Assembly: GCF_016598775.1 (NCBI RefSeq)
Contig: NZ_CP066802.1
Span: 2,232,001 to 2,296,000, forward strand
Direction: 5' to 3'
Source: Actinomyces weissii
Lineage (GTDB): Bacteria > Actinomycetota > Actinomycetes > Actinomycetales > Actinomycetaceae
DNA length: 64,000 nt
The position numbers and the translations under genes were made by a program. Every line of letters starts with the position of its first letter. The stretch's first letter is position 1. Positions 38,411 through 48,231 of this stretch are shown here, piece after piece. Below the pieces are notes generated by a model, which had not been told where the DNA came from, ran no database searches, and worked only from the letters and a program-made list of their open reading frames with translations.

Positions 38411-38989
38411 ATGAGCACCCCGAGCTACCTCCTGGTCGATGGCGAGAACATCGACGCCACCTTGGGCATGAGCGTCCTGGGACGCCGCCCCGAGCCCGAT
38501 GAGCGTCCCCGCTGGGACCGGGTGCTCGACTTCTGTGACCGCGCCTGGGTGGACGAGTCCGAGGACACCAACGCCCTGTTCTTCCTCAACGCCACCAGCG
38601 GCCACATGCCCATGGGCTTTGTGCAGGCGCTTATGGCCATGGACTACCGTCCCGTGCCGCTGCAGGGCTCCGGCAGCCCGGAGGAGAAGGTCGTCGACAT
38701 CGGTATCCAGCGCACCCTGGAGGCCATCGCTGACCGTGGCACCCAGGCCAACGTGCTGCTCGGCTCCCACGACGGCGACTACGTGCCGCAGGTGGAGCGG
38801 CTGCTGGACTCCGGCTGCAGCGTAGGAGTGCTGTGCTTCCGCGAGTTCCTCTCCAGCCAGCTGGCGGCCCTGGAGGACCGGGGCCTGCGGGTCCACGACC
38901 TGGAGTCCGACGTGGACGCCTTCACCATCGCCCTGCCCCGGGTCCGTATCATCCCGCTGAGCGACTTCGACCCGACCAAGTTCATCTGA
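38411..38989 (+). CDS. NYN-domain (PIN-like) putative ribonuclease
   Basis: A 192-residue protein that is almost entirely a NYN domain of the LabA/PIN-like fold. The acidic residues expected at the metal site are visible: LLVDGENID near residues 6-14, FFLNATSG near 59, and VLLGSHDGDYVPQVERLLDSG near 114-134. It probably cleaves RNA, but the target is unknown. It stands alone, between the repeat-rich region and a two-component system. Confidence 0.85.
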   Translation: MSTPSYLLVDGENIDATLGMSVLGRRPEPDERPRWDRVLDFCDRAWVDESEDTNALFFLNATSGHMPMGFVQALMAMDYRPVPLQGSGSPEEKVVDIGIQRTLEAIADRGTQANVLLGSHDGDYVPQVERLLDSGCSVGVLCFREFLSSQLAALEDRGLRVHDLESDVDAFTIALPRVRIIPLSDFDPTKFI

Positions 38990-39065
38990 GGGCCCCGGCG
39001 CGCCCGCGCGCACCGCCGCCAGCGGAGCCGTTGCGCCGCCGTCGCCCTGCCCCCACACCCACCAT

Positions 39066-39085
39066 ACGTTCAGCAAACGTTCAGC
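39066..39085. promoter_or_regulatory. Direct repeat ACGTTCAGC, likely response-regulator site
   Basis: ACGTTCAGC at 39066-39074 and 39077-39085 are identical and 11 bp apart, one helical turn. This is the usual geometry for a dimer of an OmpR-type regulator. It lies 22 bp before the regulator gene, which suggests autoregulation. Confidence 0.55.
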
Positions 39086-39107
39086 CAGCGGCGGCAGGGT
39101 GACGCTC

Positions 39108-39836
39108 ATGGATCAGACCCGGACCGAGGCCCACCTCCTCGTCGTCGACGACGAGCCCAACATCCGCGACCTGCTCGCCTCCTCCTTGCGCTTCGCAGGC
39201 TTCGAGGTGAGCACCGCCGCAGACGGGAACGGTGCGCTGCACGGCGTCGAGAAGAACCAGCCGGACCTGGTGGTGCTGGACGTGATGCTCCCGGACATGG
39301 ACGGCTTCACCGTCGCCCGCCGTCTGCGTGAGCGCGACGTCACCACCCCGATCCTCTTCCTGACCGCCCGCGACGACATGGCCGACAAGGTCCAGGGCCT
39401 GACCGTCGGCGGCGACGACTACGTCACCAAGCCCTTCGGCCTGGAGGAGGTGGTGGCCCGCATCCGTGCGATCCTGCGCCGCACCCACGCGTCCGAGTCG
39501 GAGGATGACGGCACCCTGCGGGTGGCGGACCTGGTCCTGGACGAGGACGCCCACGAGGTGCACCGTGCGGGGGTGGAGGTGGACCTGTCCCCCACCGAGT
39601 TCAAGCTCCTGCGCTACCTGATGCTCAACGCCGGGCGGGTGGTCTCCAAGTCCCAGATCCTGGACCACGTCTGGGAGTACGACTGGAACGGGGACGCCGC
39701 CATCGTGGAGTCCTACATCTCCTACCTGCGCCGCAAGGTGGACCAGATCGACGACGCCGAAGGCAAGGCCGTGGTACCGCTGATCCAGACCCGCCGCGGG
39801 GTGGGGTACATGCTGCGCGAGCCCAAGGCGGACTGA
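39108..39836 (+). CDS. OmpR-family response regulator
   Basis: A 242-residue regulator. The receiver domain has the acidic pocket DDEP near 13-16, the phosphorylated Asp in LVVLDVMLPDMDG near 52, and the Lys in VTKPFGLEEV near 105. The C-terminal winged helix (about 140-240) ends RRGVGYMLREP. AGGG lies eight bases before the ATG; an in-frame GTG at 39099 is an alternative. It is followed by its sensor kinase after two bases. It resembles MprA/TcrA-type regulators, but the signal is unknown. Confidence 0.93.
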   Translation: MDQTRTEAHLLVVDDEPNIRDLLASSLRFAGFEVSTAADGNGALHGVEKNQPDLVVLDVMLPDMDGFTVARRLRERDVTTPILFLTARDDMADKVQGLTVGGDDYVTKPFGLEEVVARIRAILRRTHASESEDDGTLRVADLVLDEDAHEVHRAGVEVDLSPTEFKLLRYLMLNAGRVVSKSQILDHVWEYDWNGDAAIVESYISYLRRKVDQIDDAEGKAVVPLIQTRRGVGYMLREPKAD

Positions 39837-39838
39837 AG

Positions 39839-41470
39839 GTGCAGGTGGCAGCGCGGCGCAGCCAGCCCGCTGCGTCCCGCAGGCACAAGGCAGAGCCGCG
39901 GCGCACGCAACCTGGCCCTGAGGCGCGCAAGGGGCGCCCCCGGGACGTCCTGAGCCACCGGTGGCACGCGCTGCCCCTGGCGGCCCGACTGGTCACCATC
40001 ACCACCTTGCTCATCACCGTGGGCCTGGTGGCGGTCTCCACCGCCTCCACCTACCTGCTCAGGACCCACCTGCTGAGCCAGGTGGACGAGCAGCTGCAGT
40101 CCACCGCCCAGGCCATCGGCTCCCAGGCCCTGGCCCAGATGCGTGACGGCTCTGCCACCTCCATGCCCTCCACCTACTACCTGCAGGTCCAGTACCTGAG
40201 CGGGGAGCAGGACGCGCTCGTCTCGGCGGGCACCGCCAGCACCTACGGCACCCCCGTGGTGGGCGAGCTGCGGCTGGAGGACGTGAAGCTGGCTGAGGAC
40301 AACCTGATCCTGCGCACCGTGGGATCCGACATCCCCGGGCGGCAGTGGCGGGTCATCATCCTGGGGGTCACCGACGGCGTCTCCGGCAGCCAGGAGACCC
40401 CCCGCTACCTGGGGGTGGTGGCGATCGGCCTGCCCCTGGCGGACATTGACGAGACGGTGGAGCGCACCCGCCTGGTGGTGGCCTTCACCTCCCTGTGCGT
40501 GGTCCTCCTGGGCGGCCTGGCGGCCATGTTCCTGGTGCGGCGCGCCCTGCGGCCCCTGCGGGAGATCGAGTCGGTGGCCGGGCGGATCGCCGACGGCGAC
40601 CTGTCCGCCCGCGTGCCGACCTCGGAGCCGCCGTCCACGGAGGTCGGCTCTGTGCAGTCCTCCTTGAACAAGATGCTGGCCCGCAACGAGCACGCCTTTG
40701 ACGTGCAGACCATCGCGCAGGAGCGCATGACCCGCTTCGTGTCGGACGCCTCCCACGAGCTGCGCACCCCCCTGTCCGCCATCCGCGGCTACGGGGAGCT
40801 CTACCGCATGGGCGGGGTCCCGGCGGAGCGCACGCAGGAGGTCATGGGGCGGATCGAGTCCGAGGCCAGCCGTATGGGGCGGCTGGTTGACGACCTGCTG
40901 CAGCTGGCGCGCATGGACCAGGGGCGGCCCATGGACATGGCGCCTGTGGACCTGCGTGAGGTCGCGGCGGCCGCCCTGACCGACATGAGCGTGCTCGCCC
41001 CGGACCGGGAATGCGAGCTGATCGGCCTGGACGGTCCGGAGACCCAGCCGCTGGTGGTCGTCGGGGACCGGGACCGCCTCTCCCAGGTGCTCACCAACCT
41101 GCTAGGCAATATCGTGCGCTACACGCCGGAGAACAGCCCGGTGGAGATCGCCCTGGGGGCGCGTCCCCTACGGGCCGACGACGTCGACGGGGGCGTGCAG
41201 GGCGTGGAGGCCGCCTCCCTGCTGGCCGACCCCCGTCCCCGGGCGGTGGTGGAGGTGCGCGACCACGGCCCCGGCGTCACCGAGACCGACGCCAAGCGGG
41301 TCTTTGAGCGCTTCTACCGGGCCGACACCTCCCGCAACCGGGAGACCGGCGGCTCAGGCCTGGGCCTGGCTATCGTGGCCACGATCGTGGGCGCCCACGG
41401 CGGCACTGTGCGAATGCTCACCACTCCGGGCGGCGGGGCCACGGTCCGCATGACCTTCCCTCTTCCCTAA
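39839..41470 (+). CDS. Sensor histidine kinase, partner of the upstream regulator
   Basis: A 543-residue membrane kinase: a basic N terminus, TM1 (about 51-73), an extracellular sensor domain (about 74-208), TM2 (about 210-231), HAMP (about 232-285), the phospho-acceptor His in SDASHELRTPLSAIRGYGEL, and an ATPase domain with LTNLLGNIVRYTPE, DHGPGVTETD and GGSGLGLAIV. All catalytic boxes are intact. The GTG start follows the regulator stop after two bases, so they are co-transcribed. Confidence 0.93.
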   Translation: MQVAARRSQPAASRRHKAEPRRTQPGPEARKGRPRDVLSHRWHALPLAARLVTITTLLITVGLVAVSTASTYLLRTHLLSQVDEQLQSTAQAIGSQALAQMRDGSATSMPSTYYLQVQYLSGEQDALVSAGTASTYGTPVVGELRLEDVKLAEDNLILRTVGSDIPGRQWRVIILGVTDGVSGSQETPRYLGVVAIGLPLADIDETVERTRLVVAFTSLCVVLLGGLAAMFLVRRALRPLREIESVAGRIADGDLSARVPTSEPPSTEVGSVQSSLNKMLARNEHAFDVQTIAQERMTRFVSDASHELRTPLSAIRGYGELYRMGGVPAERTQEVMGRIESEASRMGRLVDDLLQLARMDQGRPMDMAPVDLREVAAAALTDMSVLAPDRECELIGLDGPETQPLVVVGDRDRLSQVLTNLLGNIVRYTPENSPVEIALGARPLRADDVDGGVQGVEAASLLADPRPRAVVEVRDHGPGVTETDAKRVFERFYRADTSRNRETGGSGLGLAIVATIVGAHGGTVRMLTTPGGGATVRMTFPLP

Positions 41471-41529
41471 GGACTTTTCGCTGTAATCACAATGTCCTAC
41501 TAGCCAACAGGCAACCTAGGGGCTGTTAG

Positions 41530-41550
41530 CTCCACCACAGGCTGGTGGAG
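41530..41550 (+). terminator. Possible terminator of the two-component operon
   Basis: CTCCACCA pairs with TGGTGGAG around a 5-base loop, 60 bases past the kinase stop. A second short palindrome, TCCTCCTGCAGGAGGA, follows at 41563-41578. Confidence 0.5.
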
Positions 41551-41643
41551 ACGCGCCGACGCTCCTCCTGCAGGAGGAATCGCCCCACCCACCCAGGAGG
41601 CATACGATGAGCCGGTACCTATGTCAGTTTCGGAGGCTTTTCT

Positions 41644-42945
41644 ATGGGCGTGATTGACGCGCCGCAATGGCTTCTCCCGGCTTTCACCCGCTCGGTCTAC
41701 GCCCTGGGCGCCACTGCTGACCAGCAGCAGGTCCAGGAGTCCTGCGAGGCCCTGCTGAGGCGCTGGTCCACACCGGACCGTCGCTTCCACAACGTGCGCC
41801 ACGTGATCGACATGCTCGCGCGGGTGGACGAGCTGGCAGACGAGTCCCACAACCCGGACATGATCCGGGTGGCCACCTGGTACCACGGCTGCGTATTCTC
41901 CCTGGCGCTGCGCGACACCTACCGGCGCAACGGCGGGGAGGACGAGGTGGCCTCTGCCGCCGAGGCAGCCCGGGACCTGCCCACCCTGGGGGTGCCCGCT
42001 CCCACCGTGGACCGGATCTGCAACCTGATCCTGTCCCTGAAGCGTCACAACCTGGTGGACGACATCGACGCCATGGTGCTCAACGACGCCGACCTGGGGA
42101 CGCTGGCCGTCAACCCCCAGCTCTACCGCTCCTACCGTGACCTGGTGCGCGCGGAGTACGAGCACATCCCGGACCTGGACTACTACCAGGCCCGCCGGGA
42201 GATCGTGACCAAGCTGCTCAGCCGGGACAAGCTCTTCGCCTCCCCGCTGGGGGCCCGCTGGGAGCTGCCCGCCCGGGAGAACCTGCAGTCTGAGCTGCGG
42301 CAGATCGGCACCCGGCTGGCGGAGCTGGAGGCGACCGCACCCACCGCCCCGGCTGCCGGGAGCAGCAGCACCCGGCCTGCCGTCTCAGCCGCCTCGGCTG
42401 ACGAGGGCGAGCACACCTCACCCCAGGAGCCCTCCTTCAGCGCCCCACCGGTGCTGCCGGAGCGGGGCCGCGACGTTGTCTCCCCGGTGGGGGCTGTCAC
42501 CCCCAGGTCGGCTGCCAGCGCCGAGCCGGTAGTGAGTCCTGCGACTGCCATGAGCCCCGCCTCCGCCCTGAGCCCGGGGCGGGTAGCCAGCCCCGCGGAG
42601 GCCGGTGGACAGCGCCGGGCTGAGGCACAGCGCGACGACCTGCCACGGGTGGAGGAGCCGGAGCGGGACGAGCCGCGCCCGGAGCGCCCCCGGCACTCTG
42701 GCAGCAACGTGCACACGACGTCGATGGAGTCCTGTGCCGAGGACCTGGAGGAGCTGCTGGCCAAACCGGTCAACCCGGCCTCTCCGCGTACCCGCCAGGA
42801 GCTGGCGGAGGCACACCGGGCCAAGGTCTGCCAGCTGGTGCAGGCCAAGAGCGAGGCGGCTAAGGCCTTGCGGGAGACCCGCACCGCCGCCCTGTCTGCC
42901 AGCTCGGCGGACCTGGACCAGGACGAGGACGCCGAGGAGTCCTGA
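41644..42945 (+). CDS. HD-superfamily phosphohydrolase-like protein with altered HD motif
   Basis: A 433-residue protein. Residues 1-220 resemble the small predicted HD-superfamily hydrolases: RRFHNVRHV at 46-54, SLKRHN near 131-136, LNDADL at 146-151 and YRDLVRAEYEHI near 163. The expected His-Asp pair after TW-Y is HG (residues 81-82), so one metal ligand seems lost. Residues 230-433 are Ala/Pro/Ser/Glu-rich and probably disordered, with a short helical end. GGAGG lies seven bases before the ATG. It has no obvious operon partner. Confidence 0.72.
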   Translation: MGVIDAPQWLLPAFTRSVYALGATADQQQVQESCEALLRRWSTPDRRFHNVRHVIDMLARVDELADESHNPDMIRVATWYHGCVFSLALRDTYRRNGGEDEVASAAEAARDLPTLGVPAPTVDRICNLILSLKRHNLVDDIDAMVLNDADLGTLAVNPQLYRSYRDLVRAEYEHIPDLDYYQARREIVTKLLSRDKLFASPLGARWELPARENLQSELRQIGTRLAELEATAPTAPAAGSSSTRPAVSAASADEGEHTSPQEPSFSAPPVLPERGRDVVSPVGAVTPRSAASAEPVVSPATAMSPASALSPGRVASPAEAGGQRRAEAQRDDLPRVEEPERDEPRPERPRHSGSNVHTTSMESCAEDLEELLAKPVNPASPRTRQELAEAHRAKVCQLVQAKSEAAKALRETRTAALSASSADLDQDEDAEES

Positions 42946-43228
42946 GCTCCGGGCCCTGGTGCTGGTGCTGGTGCTGGTGAGACCCTGTGCTGCCCAAGGA
43001 CCTCCCCTGTGCCTGCTCAAGGCGCAGGGGCCCTGGCGGAGCCTTTGGCGTCGCCGGGTCCTGCCCTGACGCCCTGGCCCAAGGCTCCCTGCCGACCTCC
43101 AGCGCTCCACAGGGGCTCTGGCGCAGCGGTAGTCCACAGCGAGCCGCCTGGTGTCTGCTGCAGGGCCGGGCCCGCCCTTAGCGTGGAACCTGAGGCCACC
43201 ACCGGGGTGGCACAGAGAAAGGCCCACC

Positions 43229-43522
43229 ATGAGCACCTACACCGTCGACACCGCTGCCGTAGCCGCCACTGCCGCACGTACCCGCACCCGCATCTCCACC
43301 ATCCAGGCGGAGGTTGACGCCATGAACACTGACCTGGCTACCCTCCAGTCCTCCTGGACCGGGTCGGCCTCAGCCTCCATGGGGGACTGTGGGGCGCAGT
43401 GGCACGTCACCCAGCTCCAGGTGCAGTCCAGCCTGGACTACATCGGCTCCGCCCTGGACCAGGCCGCTGTCTCCTACGACGACGCCGAGACCGCCAACCG
43501 CAACCGCTTCATTCCCGCCTGA
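43229..43522 (+). CDS. WXG100-family (ESAT-6-like) protein
   Basis: A 97-residue helical hairpin protein. The turn carries W-T-G in LQSSWTGSASASMG, and flanking helices (DTAAVAATAARTRTRISTIQ and LDYIGSALDQAAVSYDDAE) have the typical length. The C-terminal YxxxD/E-type signal is represented by YDDAE. Family members are exported by type VII secretion as dimers. No secretion ATPase or partner gene is next to it, so it may be exported by a system elsewhere. AAAGG lies seven bases before the ATG. Confidence 0.9.
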   Translation: MSTYTVDTAAVAATAARTRTRISTIQAEVDAMNTDLATLQSSWTGSASASMGDCGAQWHVTQLQVQSSLDYIGSALDQAAVSYDDAETANRNRFIPA

Positions 43523-43669
43523 GGTGCCGCTCCCCGAACGGGTTGGCCTGCGCTCTCCAGGCACCCGGCTGGCCGCCCGGTAAAGCCGGTTGACCTGCCT
43601 GGCTGTCGGCTCTGCCCGGCTGCCCGCCCTGCCAGGTCTGTCCGTCTCGCTGCACCGGCCGACAGCAGC

Positions 43670-43720
43670 ACGACGGCGGGCCGCCCACCTGCCCGCGCAG
43701 GGGACGGCCCGCCGTCGTCG
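43670..43720. repeat. 51-bp hairpin, copy 1
   Basis: The outer 14-bp stem is ACGACGGCGGGCCG with its complement; an inner CCTGC/GCAGG stem sits inside. The same 51 bases recur at 44584-44634, in the same orientation, with one C/T difference in the terminal loop. Between them lies the lower-GC membrane gene. Each could be a bidirectional terminator. Confidence 0.9.
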
Positions 43721-43804
43721 AGAAGCACTCTCGAGGGAGAACAATAATGTCCAGCAATTCCTCTTATGCCAGGCCCCCACCGGCCGCCATGCCACTATGG
43801 TCTC

Positions 43805-44545
43805 ATGAACACCCCGTCACCCGCCGACGTATTCTTCAGCCTGTTAAGGTGGATAGGGATACCGACATTGGTACTCCTTCCGCTCCAGCTTGCATTCTCC
43901 CTAATGGATTGGCTTAATTTCATTAAGAAGACCAGGGAGCGCATCGGCAATGCGGCAGACCAGACGCTCCGGCACTGGAAGCACCTCAGGCAGGCACCAC
44001 CGTTCAGGCTCATCGCGCACGTTCTCGCCCAGGGAGCCCTGCTCGCCTGCACGTACTCCGCCTTCAGGCTTGCCCACGGCATGTCCATCGACAACATACA
44101 AGGTCGCTCGATCGCTGACGGGCGCTCCTTCACCTGGCACGAGCTGTGGACAAACTGCACCACCTACGACGGCGCGGCCCCGCTTGCCATAAAGGCTCTC
44201 CAGTTCACGGCAGGGTGCCTCATCGTAATTAACAGCGCCTACGCCTTGGACCTGACGGCGCTGAAGAGCGTGTCCCGGAAGGTCTGCGCTGTTCTCTTGG
44301 CTCTCGCGCTAGGCGGGGGCGCGATAATTTTCCTGGTAGGGCTGATGGTCCTGTGCCTGGCAACGGTAATGCACCACCCGGACTACAACGTCGAGATGGT
44401 CTCGCTCTACGCCTTGTGGGTGCTTTTCCTCTGGGGAGGCGCAGGCGCACTACGGCTGTTGCTCAGTACCTGCGAGGCTGTCTACAGGCGTCCCCCGCAG
44501 GCGCCAGGTAATTCGGGGTCGCAGCTCCGTCTCGGCCACCTGTAG
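43805..44545 (+). CDS. Unrecognised membrane protein in a lower-GC cassette
   Basis: A 246-residue protein with about five membrane helices (about 16-36, 69-90, 131-149, 160-190 and 199-220) and a loop with WHELWTNCTTYDG between helices 2 and 3. I do not recognise the family. Base and codon use differ from the neighbours: the 5' part uses TTA, ATA and AGG codons that are scarce elsewhere here. It sits between two near-identical 51-bp hairpins, which suggests acquisition or insertion. No classical ribosome binding site is seen; TATGGT lies just before the ATG. Neither flank has a transposase or integrase. Confidence 0.65.
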   Translation: MNTPSPADVFFSLLRWIGIPTLVLLPLQLAFSLMDWLNFIKKTRERIGNAADQTLRHWKHLRQAPPFRLIAHVLAQGALLACTYSAFRLAHGMSIDNIQGRSIADGRSFTWHELWTNCTTYDGAAPLAIKALQFTAGCLIVINSAYALDLTALKSVSRKVCAVLLALALGGGAIIFLVGLMVLCLATVMHHPDYNVEMVSLYALWVLFLWGGAGALRLLLSTCEAVYRRPPQAPGNSGSQLRLGHL

Positions 44546-44583
44546 CGAGGCAAAAAGCTCAGGCAGCTGAGCCCCTAACGGAG

Positions 44584-44634
44584 ACGACGGCGGGCCGCCC
44601 ACCTGCCTGCGCAGGGGACGGCCCGCCGTCGTCG
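44584..44634. repeat. 51-bp hairpin, copy 2
   Basis: Differs from 43670-43720 at one base (CTGC instead of CCGC in the small loop). It lies between the membrane gene and the convergent groEL, so it probably terminates both. Confidence 0.9.
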
Positions 44635-44696
44635 GTTACGGCTCCGGCTCAGCCTAGCGGCTGGAACCTACCGGCAGCCTGTGCTGAGCGCCTGGC

Positions 44697-46382
<1,686 letters not shown>

Positions 46383-46437
46383 TCACGTCACGGCTGGCGC
46401 CGCCCCTCACCTTCCGGCTGGGTTGGCTCACCCCGGG

Positions 46438-46464
46438 CTGTCACTCGACGGCCCTGAGTGCTAA
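46438..46464 (-). promoter_or_regulatory. CIRCE-like HrcA operator, proximal
   Basis: Read on the minus strand: TTAGCACTC, nine bases, GAGTGACAG. The first arm is a perfect CIRCE half-site; the second keeps GAGTG. It lies about 119 bases before the groEL start. Confidence 0.7.
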
Positions 46465-46472
46465 CCGCAATG

Positions 46473-46499
46473 CTGGCACTCTCGGGTCGAGAGTGCAAG
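46473..46499 (-). promoter_or_regulatory. CIRCE-like HrcA operator, distal
   Basis: Minus strand: CTTGCACTC, nine bases (TCGACCCGA), GAGTGCCAG. Both arms keep GCACTC/GAGTGC. It starts eight bases from the proximal site, so two HrcA dimers could bind side by side. Confidence 0.7.
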
Positions 46500-46582
46500 A
46501 CGCCCGCCACCCCGGCCCCGCCTGTACGCCGACGGCGTGCAAGGCCCGCCCCCCCCGGTGCGCAGGCTGCCCCGCCCGGCGC

Positions 46583-47506
46583 CTAGCTGTCCACAGGTAC
46601 CGGTCTCGTGAGCCCGTTGTCCCGGTCTCGCGGTCCATATGTCCCGGTCTCGCGAGAGAGGCGGTGGCGGGAGAGGAGGCCGTGGCGGGGGGCCAGCAGC
46701 CAGGCCAGGGCGAAGCAGGTGGTCAGTACCAGCACGATCGTCGCCCCCGTGGGCACGTCCACGGACCAGGACAGGTACAGGCCCACCACCCCGGCGCCGC
46801 TGCCGATAGCCGGGGCCAGCAGCATCATGGTGGCCAGCCGGTCGGTGAGCAGCCGCGCGGTGGCCGCCGGGGTCACCAGCAGCGCCAGCACCAGCACGTT
46901 GCCGATGGTCTGCACGGAGATCACCACCGCCAGCGACACCGCCACGTACAGCAGCACGTCCAGGGCCAGCACCGGCAGGCCCGCGGCCCGCGCCGTCTCC
47001 CGGTCCAGGCTCACCGCCACCAGCGGCCGGTTGAACAGGGCCAGCGCCACCACCACCAGCACGCCCCCGCCCAGGGCCACCGGGATGTCCGAGGCCGGCA
47101 CCCCCGTGATGGACCCGAACAGGAAGTCCTGCAGGCTGCCCGCGTATCCCGGAGCCCGGGCGATCACCACCACCCCCAGCGCGAAGGCCCCCACAAAGAG
47201 CACCCCGATCACCGAGTCCTCCTTGAGCCGCCGGTTCTGGCTGAGCAGGGCCACCAGCACCGCCGTCGCCACGCCCGCCACGGCGCCCCCCAGCACCAGG
47301 GAGCCCGAGAGCAGGAAGGCCACCGCCAGGCCGGGGAACACCGAGTGGGCCACGGCGTCGCCGATAAAGGCCATGCCCCGCAGCACCACGTGCACCCCCA
47401 CCACGCCGCACACGACGGCGCAGACCACCGCCATGAGCAGCGCCCGCGGTAGGAAGGCCAGCACCGGGTTGAACAGGTCGTTTATGAAGTCGAGGGGGGT
47501 CAGCAC
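46583..47506 (-). CDS. Anchored-repeat-type metal ABC transporter, permease
   Basis: A 307-residue permease of the ABC-3 (ZnuB/MntB) family with about eight helices; GMAFIGDAVAHSVFPGLAVAF near residues 44-64 and NVLVLALLVTPAATARLLTDR near 208-228 are the conserved regions. The GTG is preceded by GGAG and overlaps the end of the ATPase gene by seven bases. The last 20 or so residues (from RETGTYGPRDRD) are encoded by the 22-bp repeat array at 46600-46656 and look like an added tail. Substrate is probably zinc, from the operator upstream of the operon. Confidence 0.9.
   Translation of the reverse strand: MLTPLDFINDLFNPVLAFLPRALLMAVVCAVVCGVVGVHVVLRGMAFIGDAVAHSVFPGLAVAFLLSGSLVLGGAVAGVATAVLVALLSQNRRLKEDSVIGVLFVGAFALGVVVIARAPGYAGSLQDFLFGSITGVPASDIPVALGGGVLVVVALALFNRPLVAVSLDRETARAAGLPVLALDVLLYVAVSLAVVISVQTIGNVLVLALLVTPAATARLLTDRLATMMLLAPAIGSGAGVVGLYLSWSVDVPTGATIVLVLTTCFALAWLLAPRHGLLSRHRLSRETGTYGPRDRDNGLTRPVPVDS
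46600..46656. repeat. 22-bp repeat family, locus C, inside a coding 3' end
   Basis: Units start at 46600 (diverged: CCGGTCTCGTGA, then GCCCGTTGTC), 46622 (CCGGTCTCGCGG, then TCCATATGTC) and 46644 (partial). They overlap the last 57 or so bases of the permease gene, which stops at 46583. Confidence 0.9.
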
Positions 47507-48231
47507 GCGGACACTCCTAGGGCGGCCAGCAGGGGGTTGTCGGGGCGCACGGAGAAGGTGCGGATCCAGGTCTGGGCGTCGGAGAGCTCCGCGGGCGTGC
47601 CGTCCGCCACCACCGTGCGGTTGACCAGGCACAGGCGGTCGCACTGGGCGCGGGCCCCGATCAGGTCGTGGGTGGTCATGAGCACGGCGCAGCCCTCACC
47701 CGCCAGCTCCTTGAACAGGTCCATCAGCAGCTCCTGGGTGGGCATGTCCAGGCCGGTGAAGGGCTCGTCCAGCAGCAGGACAGCAGGCTCCAGGGCCAGG
47801 GCCCGGGCCACCAGCACGCGCTGGCGCTGCCCCCCGGAGAGCTCGCCCACGGGCCGCTCCGCCAGGGCGTCCATGCCGGTGCGCAGCAGGGCCCGCTCCA
47901 CCGCCACGTGGTGCTCCTTGCGGGGACGGCGCAGCAGGCCCAGGCGCACGGTCACGGCCCCCAGCACGGCGTCGCGCACGCTGATGGGAAAGTCCCAGGC
48001 GAACTCGTGGCGCTGGGGCACGTAGCCGATCTCCCCCTCCACACGGACCTGCCCGGCCCGCCTGGGGGTCAGGCCCAGCACCGCCCGCAGCAGGGTGGTC
48101 TTGCCCGCGCCGTTTGGTCCGATCAGTCCCACCAGCTCGCCGGGGCGCACGCCCAGGTCCACGTCGTGCAGGACCTGCCGGCCGCCGAGGTCCACCGCCA
48201 GGCCGCTGACCTCCAGCACCGGCTGGCTCAT
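47500..48231 (-). CDS. Anchored-repeat-type metal ABC transporter, ATP-binding protein
   Basis: A 243-residue ABC ATPase with Walker A GPNGAGKTT near residue 38, the signature LSGGQRQRVLVARAL near 132 and Walker B VLLLDEPFTGLD near 152. All are canonical. Its family partners are ABC-3 permeases and cluster A-I metal-binding proteins, both encoded here. The ATG overlaps the stop of the upstream surface protein by four bases. Confidence 0.94.
   Translation of the reverse strand: MSQPVLEVSGLAVDLGGRQVLHDVDLGVRPGELVGLIGPNGAGKTTLLRAVLGLTPRRAGQVRVEGEIGYVPQRHEFAWDFPISVRDAVLGAVTVRLGLLRRPRKEHHVAVERALLRTGMDALAERPVGELSGGQRQRVLVARALALEPAVLLLDEPFTGLDMPTQELLMDLFKELAGEGCAVLMTTHDLIGARAQCDRLCLVNRTVVADGTPAELSDAQTWIRTFSVRPDNPLLAALGVSAC

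Noticed and set aside
37079..39109. 676-codon open frame on the minus strand
   Set aside because: It runs across pspA, a terminator, the palindrome and the NYN gene in antisense; no domain is recognisable and all genes beneath it are well supported.
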